A DNA stretch of 64,000 nt, from NCBI GenBank assembly GCA_963808775.1, contig CAWEGR010000005.1, positions 744,001 to 808,000 on the forward strand. Direction: 5' to 3'. The notes under the pieces are model-generated. The model searched no databases. It was given only the letters and a program-made list of their open reading frames with translations, and was not told the origin of the DNA. This document shows positions 1-8,171 of this stretch, piece after piece. The first letter of the stretch is position 1. Each line of letters begins with the position of its first letter. A program made the position numbers and the translations under genes. Origin of the DNA: JACVRW01 sp963808775 (GTDB lineage Bacteria; Actinomycetota; Thermoleophilia; Solirubrobacterales; Thermoleophilaceae).

Positions 1-1
1 C

Positions 2-220
2 CTGATGGTCACCGACATCGTCATGCCGGGCCTGTCGGGCGAGCAGCTCGCCGAGGAGCTGCAGATGGCGCAGCCGGGGCTGCCCGTCGTGTTCATGTCG
101 GGCTACGCGCCCGAGCGCACGGCCGGCTCGGCGCCTGCCGCCGAGCGCGTGCTCGCCAAGCCGTTTCGCCCCCAGGCGCTGCTCGACGAGGTGGCGCTGG
201 CGCTCGACGGGCACTCCTAG
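2..220 (+). CDS. Receiver (CheY-like) domain, C-terminal part of a truncated gene
   Basis: This is the 3' end of a gene that begins left of the window; the frame is open to base 2. The roughly 72 visible residues are the second half of a two-component receiver domain. The phosphoacceptor aspartate lies in TDIVMPGLSG, the conserved Ser/Thr position in FMSGYA and the conserved lysine in AKPF. The protein ends only about 18 residues after the AKPF motif, so the receiver is the last domain. A hybrid histidine kinase or a stand-alone regulator would both fit; the sensor part is not visible. Confidence 0.8.
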   Translation: MMVTDIVMPGLSGEQLAEELQMAQPGLPVVFMSGYAPERTAGSAPAAERVLAKPFRPQALLDEVALALDGHS

Positions 221-275
221 CGGGCGATCCCGCCCGTTCCGTCAGGTCGAGGCCCTACCGTGCGACCTGATCCCA

Positions 276-1553
276 ATGGAGGCTGCAACACCCCTCAGAA
301 AGCCGCACGTGCGCACTCTCGGCGAGTCGCTCGTGATCGACGGCCTGATCGTCGACGATGAGGTCGCCGTGCGCCTCGTCGCGGAGCGCGAGCGCAGCGG
401 CGACGATCCCGCGAAGCTCGTGCGCGACGCCGTCGAGATCGGCGCGCGCGTGCTCGACCGCGAGCAGGCGGGCGCGAACGCGGAGTTCGTGCGCACGGAG
501 TTCGAGCGGGCGGCGGCTTCGCTGAACGCGCAGTTCACGGAGCGGGCGGGCGTGGTCGCGGAGCAGCTCGACGCCAGCGTCGCGAGGGTGTTCAGCCCGG
601 AGAACGGCCAGCTCCGGCAGGAGCTCGACAAGCTGTTCTCGGACGGCTCGGCGGCATCCGTGCAGAACCGCGTGCGCGAGCTCGTGGCGGAGACGCTCGC
701 GCGCTCGCGCGCCGACCTCGTGCGCCAGTTCTCGGCGGCCGACGAGAACAACCCGCTCGCGGAGTTCAAGACGCGCGCGGTCGCGACGATCGAGCAGGCC
801 GCGGCTCGCTCCGACCTCATGCAGAAGGACCTGCTCCAGAAGATGGCCGAGCTCGAGAAGCAGCTCGAGGCGCTGCGGGTCGAGAAGCGCAGCCTCGAGG
901 AGCTCGAGGCGGAGCGCGAGCGCGGCACGGCGAAGGGGCGCAGCTTCGAGGAGCGCGTGGCGGAGCTCGTGGATCGCATCGCGCTCGCTCAGGGCGACGT
1001 CGCCGAGGCCGTGGGGGACGTCAAGGAGGCCACCGGGAAGGTCGGCGACGTCGTCGTCGACATCTGCGCAGCGGACGGCCCCGCGCGCGGCCGGGTCGTG
1101 TTCGAGGCGAAGGACAAGCGGCTCTCGCGGCCGGCGGCGCTCAAGGAGCTCGACGACGCGATGGCCGAGCGCAGCGCGGGCTTCGGCGTACTCGTGGTGC
1201 CCACCGAGGACGAGCTCCCGGCGAAGACGGAGCCCCTGCGCGAGTACAACGGCGACAAGCTGGTCGTCGTGCTCGGGCCGGACTCGGGCGAGCTCGCTCT
1301 CGAGCTCGCCTACCGCCTGGCCCGCGCCCGCGTGCTGATGACGCGCGACGACGCCGCGGGGATCGACGCCGGCGCCGTGGCGGCGACCGTCGAGCGCGCG
1401 CAGCAGGCGCTCTGCGAGGAGCTCCGCATCAAGCAGCAGCTCACCGGCGCGCAGACGAGCATCGAGCGCGCCCGCGATCTCGTGCAGGGCATGACCGCGC
1501 AGTTGCGCGGCCAGCTCGACGAGATCGACGTGCTGCTGCGCGCCGGCGGCTAG
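276..1553 (+). CDS. Coiled-coil protein with RmuC-like PD-(D/E)XK nuclease fold
   Basis: 425 residues. The first 230 or so are Glu/Arg/Ala-rich with heptad character, including a strong coiled coil around residues 185-230. A segment KGRSFEERV then leads into GDVVVDI (Asp262) and VFEAKDK (Glu277, Lys279). A D...ExK arrangement after a KGR..E segment is the signature of RmuC and related PD-(D/E)XK nuclease-like proteins, which limit DNA rearrangement. The C-terminal 100 residues are again helical. The start is ATG at 276; no strong ribosome binding site is seen. The gene converges on the cupin gene and their stop codons overlap. The nuclease assignment rests on motifs only and activity is inferred. 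Confidence 0.6.
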   Translation: MEAATPLRKPHVRTLGESLVIDGLIVDDEVAVRLVAERERSGDDPAKLVRDAVEIGARVLDREQAGANAEFVRTEFERAAASLNAQFTERAGVVAEQLDASVARVFSPENGQLRQELDKLFSDGSAASVQNRVRELVAETLARSRADLVRQFSAADENNPLAEFKTRAVATIEQAAARSDLMQKDLLQKMAELEKQLEALRVEKRSLEELEAERERGTAKGRSFEERVAELVDRIALAQGDVAEAVGDVKEATGKVGDVVVDICAADGPARGRVVFEAKDKRLSRPAALKELDDAMAERSAGFGVLVVPTEDELPAKTEPLREYNGDKLVVVLGPDSGELALELAYRLARARVLMTRDDAAGIDAGAVAATVERAQQALCEELRIKQQLTGAQTSIERARDLVQGMTAQLRGQLDEIDVLLRAGG

Positions 1554-2029
1554 CCGCCGGTCTCGCCGTGGTAGTACGGCACCGAGGAGCTGCGCTCGAC
1601 CATCACGTTCTCGGCGCGGATGCCCGTCCAGACGCCGACCTTGTCGCTGTCCGGGTAGGCCGTGGCGGCCGGGACGATGATCGGCGACCACATCACGACG
1701 CGGGCGGTCTCGGCGCTGTCGTTGCGGACCTGGTGGGCGCCGTCGGGGCCGCGGGGGAAGAACACGAGGTCGAGCGGCGCGAGCTGCTCCGTGCCCTCGG
1801 GCGTGCGGACGCTCGGCGTCCCGCTGAGGACGAGCAGCCATTCCTCCTCGGCGTACTCGTAGTGGTAGGGGCAGATCGCCTCGCCGGGCGGAAGCTCGTA
1901 GAGGCTCGCGCCGGTCCCCTCCGCCCCGAATCCGGGCCCGGGCCGCAGCATGCCCGCGCGGAAGCCGGGCGGGTCCTCGGAGTCGAACTGGAGCTCCGGG
2001 TCGGCGAGGTTGACGCGCCGCGTCGTCAT
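1550..2029 (-). CDS. Cupin-domain protein
   Basis: 159 residues forming a single cupin barrel. The first cupin motif is seen around residues 53-70 (PYHYEYAEEEW then LVLSG) with His56, Glu58 and Glu62 as likely metal ligands, and His99 falls in the second motif (GAHQV). The second His of the usual HxH is Glu here. The family covers sugar isomerases, dioxygenases and small-molecule sensors, so no substrate can be given. The start ATG overlaps the stop of the upstream lipoprotein gene by four bases, so the two are probably co-transcribed. Confidence 0.75.
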   Translation of the reverse strand: MTTRRVNLADPELQFDSEDPPGFRAGMLRPGPGFGAEGTGASLYELPPGEAICPYHYEYAEEEWLLVLSGTPSVRTPEGTEQLAPLDLVFFPRGPDGAHQVRNDSAETARVVMWSPIIVPAATAYPDSDKVGVWTGIRAENVMVERSSSVPYYHGETGG

Positions 2030-2448
2030 GGGAGCAGCAGCGAGTTGTTCGAGTCGGGCCGCTCCTCGCCGATGTCGAGCACGGCGGGGGCGATCGGCTT
2101 GCGCATGGCGGTCTCGGAGCCGGCGCGCACCTCGTAGGAGCCCGGTTCGAGGGTGCGCTGGATCGTCGCGGTGTCGCCCGGGCTGATCGGCCCCTCCTTC
2201 AGCGACAGCGAGTTGCCCTCCAGCGTCACGATCCGATTGCGGCCGGTCTGGTTCGAGATCGTGATCAGGACCGGCCCGGCGCCCAGCTTCGCCGGCGCCA
2301 CCGTCACCGCGTCGTCCTTGATCACGCCGGTGAGCTCGAGCGGCACGGGCGGGCGCGGCTCGTTTTCGAAGTCGTCCTCGCCGCACGCGGCCAGGGTCAC
2401 CGCCGAGGCCGCGAGCGCGGCGAGCGCGGCTGCCCTCCTCATCCCCAC
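2026..2448 (-). CDS. Small secreted lipoprotein
   Basis: 140 residues. A short basic N-terminus (MRRAA) and an alanine-rich hydrophobic stretch end in a lipobox LAAC, giving a lipid-anchored extracytoplasmic protein. The mature part is a single beta-rich domain (LITISNQTGRNRIVTLEG, then DTATIQRTLEPGSYEV) resembling small cupredoxin- or Ig-like folds, but no copper ligand pattern is visible. GTG at 2448 and ATG at 2442 are both possible starts; the ATG gives a more usual signal peptide. The function is unknown. Confidence 0.7.
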   Translation of the reverse strand: MGMRRAAALAALAASAVTLAACGEDDFENEPRPPVPLELTGVIKDDAVTVAPAKLGAGPVLITISNQTGRNRIVTLEGNSLSLKEGPISPGDTATIQRTLEPGSYEVRAGSETAMRKPIAPAVLDIGEERPDSNNSLLLP

Positions 2449-2501
2449 GGGGGGAACTTAACCGAAGCGCGCGGACGAGCGCGCAGGTCTACGATCCGCC
2501 G

Positions 2502-3305
2502 ATGGGCGGTGGCTCGCAGCACGTCCAGGTCGGCGCTCTCCGTGTGGCCTACGAGCGCTCGGGGACCGGGCCTCCGCTGCTGCTGCTGCACGGGTTGCCC
2601 GGTGACAGCCGCGAGTGGCGCCCGCAGCTCGAGGGCCTGTCGGACGCGTTCACGGTGATCGCGTGGGACGCCCCGGGCTGCGGCGGGTCGGACGACCCGC
2701 CGCAGGACATCGGCATGGACGGTCTCGCCGACTGCCTCGCCGGCTTCGTCGAGGCACTCGGGCTCGAGCGCCCGCACGTCGTGGGCCTGTCCTTCGGGGC
2801 CGGCCTCGCTCTCGCCCTGTTCGGCCGCCATCCCGGGATCCCGCGCTCGCTGGTGCTCGCCTCCGGCTACGCCGGATGGGCCGGATCGCTGCCGCCCGAG
2901 GAGGTGCGCGCCCGCGTCGAGCGCGCCCTGCTCGACGCGGAGTCGCCGCCCGACGAGGTCGCCCAGAGGTTCGCGAGGACGCTCTTCGACGAGGATCAGC
3001 TCGACTCGGCGGACGCCCGCGAGGTGATCGCCGTCCTGCGCGACTTCCACCCGGCCGGCCTGCGCGCGCTCGCTCCCGCCTTTGCCGAGGCCGACCTGCG
3101 CGACGTGCTCCCGCGCGTCGACGTCCCCACGCTGCTGATCTACGGCGACGCCGACAGGCGCGCGCCGCCGGCGGTCGCGCACGCGATGCACGAGGGGCTG
3201 AGGGACGCGCGGCTCGTGATGCTGCCCGGCGCCGGCCACATGGTCAACTACGAGGCGCGCGAGCGCTTCGACGAGGAGCTGCGCGCCTTCCTGGCCGCTG
3301 CCTGA
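2502..3305 (+). CDS. Alpha/beta-fold hydrolase
   Basis: 267 residues, the normal size for the family. The oxyanion segment LLLLHGLPGDS, nucleophile elbow GLSFGAG (Ser97), acid region IYGDADRRAP (about residue 218) and catalytic His in GAGHMVNYE (His246) are all present and correctly spaced. It resembles soluble esterases, lactonases and C-C hydrolases such as 3-oxoadipate enol-lactonase. Nothing in the neighbourhood fixes the substrate. It is transcribed alone, divergent from the lipoprotein gene. Confidence 0.85.
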   Translation: MGGGSQHVQVGALRVAYERSGTGPPLLLLHGLPGDSREWRPQLEGLSDAFTVIAWDAPGCGGSDDPPQDIGMDGLADCLAGFVEALGLERPHVVGLSFGAGLALALFGRHPGIPRSLVLASGYAGWAGSLPPEEVRARVERALLDAESPPDEVAQRFARTLFDEDQLDSADAREVIAVLRDFHPAGLRALAPAFAEADLRDVLPRVDVPTLLIYGDADRRAPPAVAHAMHEGLRDARLVMLPGAGHMVNYEARERFDEELRAFLAAA

Positions 3306-3308
3306 GAG

Positions 3309-4289
3309 TCAGCCGAACCAGACGGAACGGCGCGCCAGCAGCATGTCCTCGAGCTCCTCCTGGATGCGCGTCCGGATGCGCTCGGCGAGCCGCGTGACGA
3401 GCGCGACGTCATCGGCGTCCTCGGCGCCGTAGCGCGAGAGGTCGACCGGCTCGAGGAAACGGATCTTGAACTTGGCCGGCAGGTACATCATCGCTGCCGC
3501 CGGGCCGAAGTGCGGGAAGGCGTGGTTGATCGGGAAGTAGATCAGCCCGGTCAGCCTCTGCAGCAGCGGAACGTGCGCGAAGATCGGCATCGCCTCCTCC
3601 GCGCCGACAACCGCGACGGGCACGATCGGCACCCCGGCCCGCAGCGCGGTGCGCACGAAGCCGCCGCGGCCGAAGCGGCGCAGGCGGTAGCGCTGCCAGT
3701 AGAGCTTGCGCGAGCCCTTCTGGCCCTCGGGGAAGACGAGCGCCAGGCGCTCCTCGTCGCGCAGCAGGCGCTGGGCGTTCGCGGGGTGGCCGGCCACGAG
3801 CCCGATCTTGTTCGTCAGCATCCCGACGCCCGGATAGCCCTTGAACCAGTGCTCGCCGAGCATGTAGAGCGGCCGCGGGTTCGGATGCTCGTGGCGGATC
3901 GCCTGCATGATCATCGGCGCGTCCGGAGGCAGAGCGCCCGAGTGGTTCGAGACGATCAGCGCGCCGCCCGCGGACGGGACGTTGTCGATTCCCTCGACGT
4001 CCACGCGAAACCAGTGCCGGTAGTAGAAGTCGAGCAGCGGCTCGACCAGGTCGAACACCCGCTGTGAGCGGCCCCAGTCGTCGATCGCGCGCCCCGGGTC
4101 CGCCGCGGGCACGAGCCGGCGCAGCTCGCGCAGGTCCCGCTCGCGCTCCTCGGGCCGCTCCGTGGGCGGCTCGAGCGGCAGGTCGAGCACGTCCGAGCGC
4201 GCATCGGCGGTGAGAGGGCCGCCGAACAGCGGGCTGTCGCCCGCGAGCCCGTGACGGCTCGCCGGCGAGCGCCGCTCGCTGTCAGTCAT
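3309..4289 (-). CDS. PlsC-type phospholipid/glycerol acyltransferase family protein
   Basis: 326 residues. After a charged N-terminal 90 residues comes the acyltransferase domain, with motif I as VSNHSGALPPDA (His116) and motif III as VFPEGQKGS (residues 185-193). The Asp follows the His after six residues rather than four, as in the actinobacterial branch whose members have NHSG instead of NHxxxxD. A role in acylating a glycerolipid or glycolipid at the membrane is inferred. The start overlaps the end of the ygfZ gene by eight bases, so the two form an operon. Confidence 0.8.
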   Translation of the reverse strand: MTDSERRSPASRHGLAGDSPLFGGPLTADARSDVLDLPLEPPTERPEERERDLRELRRLVPAADPGRAIDDWGRSQRVFDLVEPLLDFYYRHWFRVDVEGIDNVPSAGGALIVSNHSGALPPDAPMIMQAIRHEHPNPRPLYMLGEHWFKGYPGVGMLTNKIGLVAGHPANAQRLLRDEERLALVFPEGQKGSRKLYWQRYRLRRFGRGGFVRTALRAGVPIVPVAVVGAEEAMPIFAHVPLLQRLTGLIYFPINHAFPHFGPAAAMMYLPAKFKIRFLEPVDLSRYGAEDADDVALVTRLAERIRTRIQEELEDMLLARRSVWFG

Positions 4290-5181
4290 CGCCGCCGAAC
4301 GGCAGCTCGACGAGCACGGCCTCGGCGCCGTCCACGCTGACGGTCGCGCCCGGCTCGCCCTCGCGGCGCACGAGCGCCAGCGCGATCGGCCCGAGCCTGG
4401 GGGAGACGCAGGTGGAGCCGATGCGCCCGACCACGCGGTCGCCCAGCAGGATCTCGGCGCCCCGCGCGGCGGGCACAGACAACCTGAGCCCGCGCAGATG
4501 CCGGTTCGGCTTGCCCTTCCAGTGCAGCCGCGCCACCGTCTCCTGGCCGACGTAGCAGCCCTTCGTGAAGCTGACGGCGCGCTCGTTGATGCCGGCCTCC
4601 TGCGGCATCGTCTCGGCGTCCATGTCGTACCCGAGCCGCGGCCGCCCCGCCTCGATCCGCACGCACTCGGCGGCCTCCTCGGAGACCGCCTCGACGCCGA
4701 GCTCGAGGTCGCGCGGGCCGATCACGTCGACGCCGAACGGCGTGGACACGTAGATGCCGTGTTCGCCCTCGACGAAGGAGTGCTCCTCCTCGGGCGGCGC
4801 CACGTCGAGCGCCGCCCTGGCGCCCGGGCCGATCAACGACAGGAGCGCGCGCTCCTCGGTGAGGTCCTCGTAGGTCACCTCGCGGCCGAGCGTGTAGGTG
4901 CGCAGCATGTGCTCGAGCACCGCGTAGCCGATCCGCTCGGTGTCGAGCAGGTAGCCCTCGCCCGTGAACAGGATGCGCAGGTCGGTGCGCAGCTTCCCCT
5001 TCGCATTGAGGATCGTCGCGTACTGCCCGCGACCGGGCTCGAGGGCCTCGACGTCGTTCGAGACCTGCCCCTGCAGGAAGTCGGCCGCCTCCGGACCGTC
5101 CACCGCGAACTTCGCGCGCTCGGAGCGGTCGACGAGCCCCACGGACTCGGTGATCAGCTCGTACTCGGTGGTGGCGATCAC
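4282..5181 (-). CDS. ygfZ: YgfZ/GcvT-domain folate-binding protein
   Basis: 299 residues with the hallmark KGCYVGQE at residues 207-214, the signature of the YgfZ (COG0354) group related to the glycine-cleavage T protein. YgfZ proteins bind tetrahydrofolate and support the repair or maturation of some iron-sulfur enzymes. The N-terminal folate-binding region (FLQGQVSNDV, then NAKGKLRTDL) and the C-terminal barrel are both intact. It is divergent from the multicopper oxidase gene; about 60 bp separates them and contains the operator-like palindrome. Confidence 0.88.
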   Translation of the reverse strand: MIATTEYELITESVGLVDRSERAKFAVDGPEAADFLQGQVSNDVEALEPGRGQYATILNAKGKLRTDLRILFTGEGYLLDTERIGYAVLEHMLRTYTLGREVTYEDLTEERALLSLIGPGARAALDVAPPEEEHSFVEGEHGIYVSTPFGVDVIGPRDLELGVEAVSEEAAECVRIEAGRPRLGYDMDAETMPQEAGINERAVSFTKGCYVGQETVARLHWKGKPNRHLRGLRLSVPAARGAEILLGDRVVGRIGSTCVSPRLGPIALALVRREGEPGATVSVDGAEAVLVELPFGGDD

Positions 5182-5208
5182 AGCGACCGATGCTACGCAT
5201 CCCTAATC

Positions 5209-5224
5209 TTTAGTCTCGTCTAAA
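5209..5224. promoter_or_regulatory. DtxR/MntR-like inverted repeat
   Basis: TTTAG and CTAAA arms are separated by six bases in the short gap between ygfZ and the oxidase-ZIP-DtxR operon. DtxR, IdeR and MntR boxes have TTAG...CTAA arms of this kind, and a DtxR-family gene ends the operon 2.3 kb downstream. Autoregulation by metal is therefore a reasonable inference. Confidence 0.5.
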
Positions 5225-5244
5225 CTGTGGTTCAATAGCCACGA

Positions 5245-6282
5245 ATGCCGAAGTTGCCGGATAACAAGTTCTCGCGCCGCAAGCTGCTCGGCGGCGCCGC
5301 CGCGGCGGGGGCCACGCTGCCCGTGCTGCACGAGCTCGTGCCGCATCAGAGCCTGCACAGCCAGGCGGCCTCGGCCAACCAGCACCTCGAGCACGCCGCG
5401 AAGGTTCACGCAGCGTCCGAGCACCTCGGCACGAAGGGCCGGGTCGATCCGGCCGTCAACGGCTTCGACCCGGTGGAGATGCTGCGTGACTTCGACGAGG
5501 GCCGCGTGGTCGGCGGCGTGCGCGAGTGGGAGCTCGTCGCGGAGGAGCAGGAGATCGAGGTCGCGCCGGGCGTCAAGTACGTCGCGTGGGCCTACAACGG
5601 GCGCGTACCCGGCCCGACGCTGCGTGCCCGTGAGGGCGAGCGGCTGCGGATCAAGTTCGTCAACGGCTCGACGCACCCGCACACGATCCACTTCCACGGC
5701 GTGCACCGCTCCGCCATGGACGGCGTGCCCGGCATCGGCGCCGGGAACATCGGTCCCGGCCAGCGCACCGAGTACGAGTTCCACGCCACCCCCTTCGGCC
5801 TCCACCTCTACCACTGCCACAGCTCCCCGCTCGCGGAGCACATCGCCAAGGGCCTCTACGGCGCGTTCGTGATCGATCCGAAGGACGGCCGGGCGCCGGC
5901 CGACGAGCTCGTGATGGTGATGAACGGGTTCGACACGAACTTCGACCGCTCGAACGACATCTACGCGGTCAACACCGTCGCGTTCGAGTACATGCACCGG
6001 CCGATCCAGGTGAAGCGCGACGAGCTCGTGCGGATCTACCTCGTGAACATCCTCGAGTACGACCTACTGAACTCGTTCCACATCCACGCGAACTTCTTCG
6101 ACTACTTCCCGACCGGCACGCGCCTCGAGCCGCGCGACTTCACCGACACGGTGATCCAGGGCCAGGGCGAGCGCGGGGTCCTCGAGCTGCGCTTTCCCTA
6201 CACCGGCAAGTACATGTTCCACGCCCACGTCTCGGAGTTCGCCGAGCTCGGCTGGATGGGCTTCTTCGAGGTCAGCGACTGA
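5245..6282 (+). CDS. Two-domain multicopper oxidase, Tat-exported
   Basis: 345 residues. A twin-arginine signal (SRRKLLGG, residues 10-17) directs export in folded form. Domain 1 has HTIHFHG (146-152) and LYHCHSSPLAEHI (188-200), giving the type 1 copper Cys191 with His partners. Domain 2 has NSFHIHANFF and FHAHVSEFAELGWMG, where the usual Cys between the histidines is Ala. The type 1 copper is thus in domain 1 only, as in nitrite reductases and some two-domain laccases. The ZIP gene starts on the last base of its stop codon. With ZIP and DtxR partners, a role in manganese or iron oxidation or homeostasis is more likely than denitrification. Confidence 0.85.
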   Translation: MPKLPDNKFSRRKLLGGAAAAGATLPVLHELVPHQSLHSQAASANQHLEHAAKVHAASEHLGTKGRVDPAVNGFDPVEMLRDFDEGRVVGGVREWELVAEEQEIEVAPGVKYVAWAYNGRVPGPTLRAREGERLRIKFVNGSTHPHTIHFHGVHRSAMDGVPGIGAGNIGPGQRTEYEFHATPFGLHLYHCHSSPLAEHIAKGLYGAFVIDPKDGRAPADELVMVMNGFDTNFDRSNDIYAVNTVAFEYMHRPIQVKRDELVRIYLVNILEYDLLNSFHIHANFFDYFPTGTRLEPRDFTDTVIQGQGERGVLELRFPYTGKYMFHAHVSEFAELGWMGFFEVSD

Positions 6283-7472
6283 TGGAGGCCGCCACGGTCA
6301 CCACCCGCCGGCCCGCATGGCTCGCCGCCCTCGCTCCGCTGGCGCTGCTCGGGATCGTGATCGGCCTGTTCGTGGTGCTCGACGCGCCCGGGCTGAACCG
6401 CGTCGGGGTGCCGGAGGAGAACCTCGCGGTCGAGCGCACCGTGCTCGAGCCGGGGCAGATCGAGCTGCACGTCCGCAACGACGGCGCCGACCCCGTCGAG
6501 GTCCGCCAGGTGATCGTCAACGACGCGTTCGCCGACTTCGACCAGTCGAGCGACGAGGTCGGCAGGCTCGGCGGCGAGACGATCGACGTCGCCTATCCGT
6601 GGATCGAGGGCCAGAACTACGAGGTCGTGCTGCTCACCTCGACCGGGGCCACGGTGGTGCACGAGATCGAGGCGGCGGTCGCCACGCCGGACGCGGACCT
6701 CGGCTTCTACGGCCTGATGGCCCTGATCGGCCTCTACGTCGGGGTGATCCCGGTCGCGATCGGGATGCTCTGGCTCCCGTGGCTGCGCGGGATCGATCCA
6801 CGCTGGATGCGCTTCGTGCTCGCTCTGACGGTCGGGCTGCTCGCATTCCTCGGCGTCGACGCCCTGCTCGAGGGCACCGAGCTCGCGAACGAGGGCCCCG
6901 GCGTCTTCGGCGGAGCGGCACTCGTCTGGCTCGGCGCGGCGAGCGCCTACCTGCTGCTGACGCTCGTCGACGGCTGGTTGCGCTCGCGCACCGGCGGGGA
7001 GTCCGGGGGAGGGGCCGCGCTCGGCTACCGGGCGGCCTTCCTCGTGGCGCTCGGGATCGGCCTCCACAACCTCGGTGAGGGGCTCGCGATCGGCTCGGCC
7101 TACGCCGTCGGCTCGCTCGCGCTCGGCGCCACGCTGGTCGTGGGCTTCGCCCTTCACAACACCACGGAGGGGCTCGCGATCGTCGCTCCGATCGCGCGAG
7201 ACAGGCGCGCCGAGCTCAGCCGGCTGATCCTGCTCGGCCTGCTCGCGGGCGCGCCCGCGGTGCTCGGCGCATGGATCGGAGCGTCCGCGTTCCATCCGAG
7301 CCTCGCCGCCCTCATGTTCGGCCTCGGCGCCGGCGCGATCGCCCAGGTGATCGTGCAGATCGCCCCGCAGGTGCGCGACCGCGATGGGCGCTTCATGACC
7401 CCGCTCGTGGCGGGCGGCCTGCTGGCCGGCCTCGCCGTCATGTATCTGACCGGTCTGCTGGTATCCGTCTGA
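6282..7472 (+). CDS. ZIP-family divalent metal transporter with cupredoxin-like N-terminal domain
   Basis: 396 residues. A first membrane helix (about 12-30) is followed by an extracytoplasmic beta domain of about 100 residues (ENLAVERTVLEPGQIELHVR...) and then the ZIP transporter core. The metal-binding helices read ALGIGLHNLGEGLAIG and FALHNTTEGLAIV, the HNxxEG motifs of ZIP proteins that import Zn, Mn or Fe. The N-terminal domain is an addition to the usual ZIP and may receive metal from the oxidase encoded just upstream. The start overlaps the oxidase stop (TGATG), and its own stop overlaps the next ATG. Confidence 0.85.
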   Translation: MEAATVTTRRPAWLAALAPLALLGIVIGLFVVLDAPGLNRVGVPEENLAVERTVLEPGQIELHVRNDGADPVEVRQVIVNDAFADFDQSSDEVGRLGGETIDVAYPWIEGQNYEVVLLTSTGATVVHEIEAAVATPDADLGFYGLMALIGLYVGVIPVAIGMLWLPWLRGIDPRWMRFVLALTVGLLAFLGVDALLEGTELANEGPGVFGGAALVWLGAASAYLLLTLVDGWLRSRTGGESGGGAALGYRAAFLVALGIGLHNLGEGLAIGSAYAVGSLALGATLVVGFALHNTTEGLAIVAPIARDRRAELSRLILLGLLAGAPAVLGAWIGASAFHPSLAALMFGLGAGAIAQVIVQIAPQVRDRDGRFMTPLVAGGLLAGLAVMYLTGLLVSV

Positions 7473-8143
7473 TGGCCGTCCGCGCCGAGCCCGATATCTC
7501 GAACGCGGTCCAGGACTACGCGAAGGCGATCTGGTCGCTCTCGCGCCGCAGCGAGCAGCCGGTCTCCACCTCCGCGATCGCCGAGCGGCTCGAGGTCTCG
7601 GCCGCGTCGGCGTCCGCGATGGTCAAGCGCCTCGAGTCGATGGGCCTCGCCTCGCGCGAGCCCTACCACGGCGTGCGGCTCACGCGCGCGGGCGAGCGGG
7701 TGGCGCTCGCTGTGCTGCGCCATCACCGCCTGCTCGAGCTCTACCTCGCTGAGGCGCTCGGCATGTCGTGGGACCGCGTGCACGAGGAGGCCGAGGTGCT
7801 CGAGCACGCGATCTCGCCGGAGCTCTCCGAGCTGATCGCCGCCAAGCTCGGCAACCCGACGCACGACCCGCACGGCGACCCGATCCCGACCCGCGACGGC
7901 GAGATCGACGAGATCCCGACGCGCTCGCTCGCGGAGCTCGCTGCGGGCGAGCGCGGGCGCTTCGCGCGCGTGTCGGACTCGAACCCCGACATGCTGCGCT
8001 ACCTGTCGGAGCGGGGGATCGCGCCGGGCGACGAGCTCGAGCTCGTCGGGCGCGAGCCGTTCGGCGGGCCGCTCACCGTGCGCTGCGGGCGGAGCGAGCA
8101 CGCGCTCGGCGACCAGCTCGCGCGCGCCATGCGCGTCCTCTGA
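7472..8143 (+). CDS. DtxR/MntR-family metal-dependent transcriptional repressor
   Basis: 223 residues: winged helix (1-65, AIAERLEVSAASASAMVKRLE as recognition region), dimerisation and metal-binding domain (66-140, with LRHHRLLELYL and HEEAEVLEHAIS), and a C-terminal SH3-like FeoA domain (about 150-223). This three-domain plan is that of DtxR, IdeR and the larger MntR proteins, which repress when loaded with Fe or Mn. Its position as third gene of the oxidase-ZIP operon and the palindrome at 5209 suggest that it controls this operon. Confidence 0.88.
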   Translation: MAVRAEPDISNAVQDYAKAIWSLSRRSEQPVSTSAIAERLEVSAASASAMVKRLESMGLASREPYHGVRLTRAGERVALAVLRHHRLLELYLAEALGMSWDRVHEEAEVLEHAISPELSELIAAKLGNPTHDPHGDPIPTRDGEIDEIPTRSLAELAAGERGRFARVSDSNPDMLRYLSERGIAPGDELELVGREPFGGPLTVRCGRSEHALGDQLARAMRVL

Positions 8144-8171
8144 CGAGGAGAGCCGTTAGCCTCCTCGCCCG

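Noticed and set aside
255..1841. Minus-strand open frame over the nuclease-like gene
   Set aside because: Low-complexity Arg/Ala/Leu antisense frame without motifs; the plus-strand gene has clear structure.
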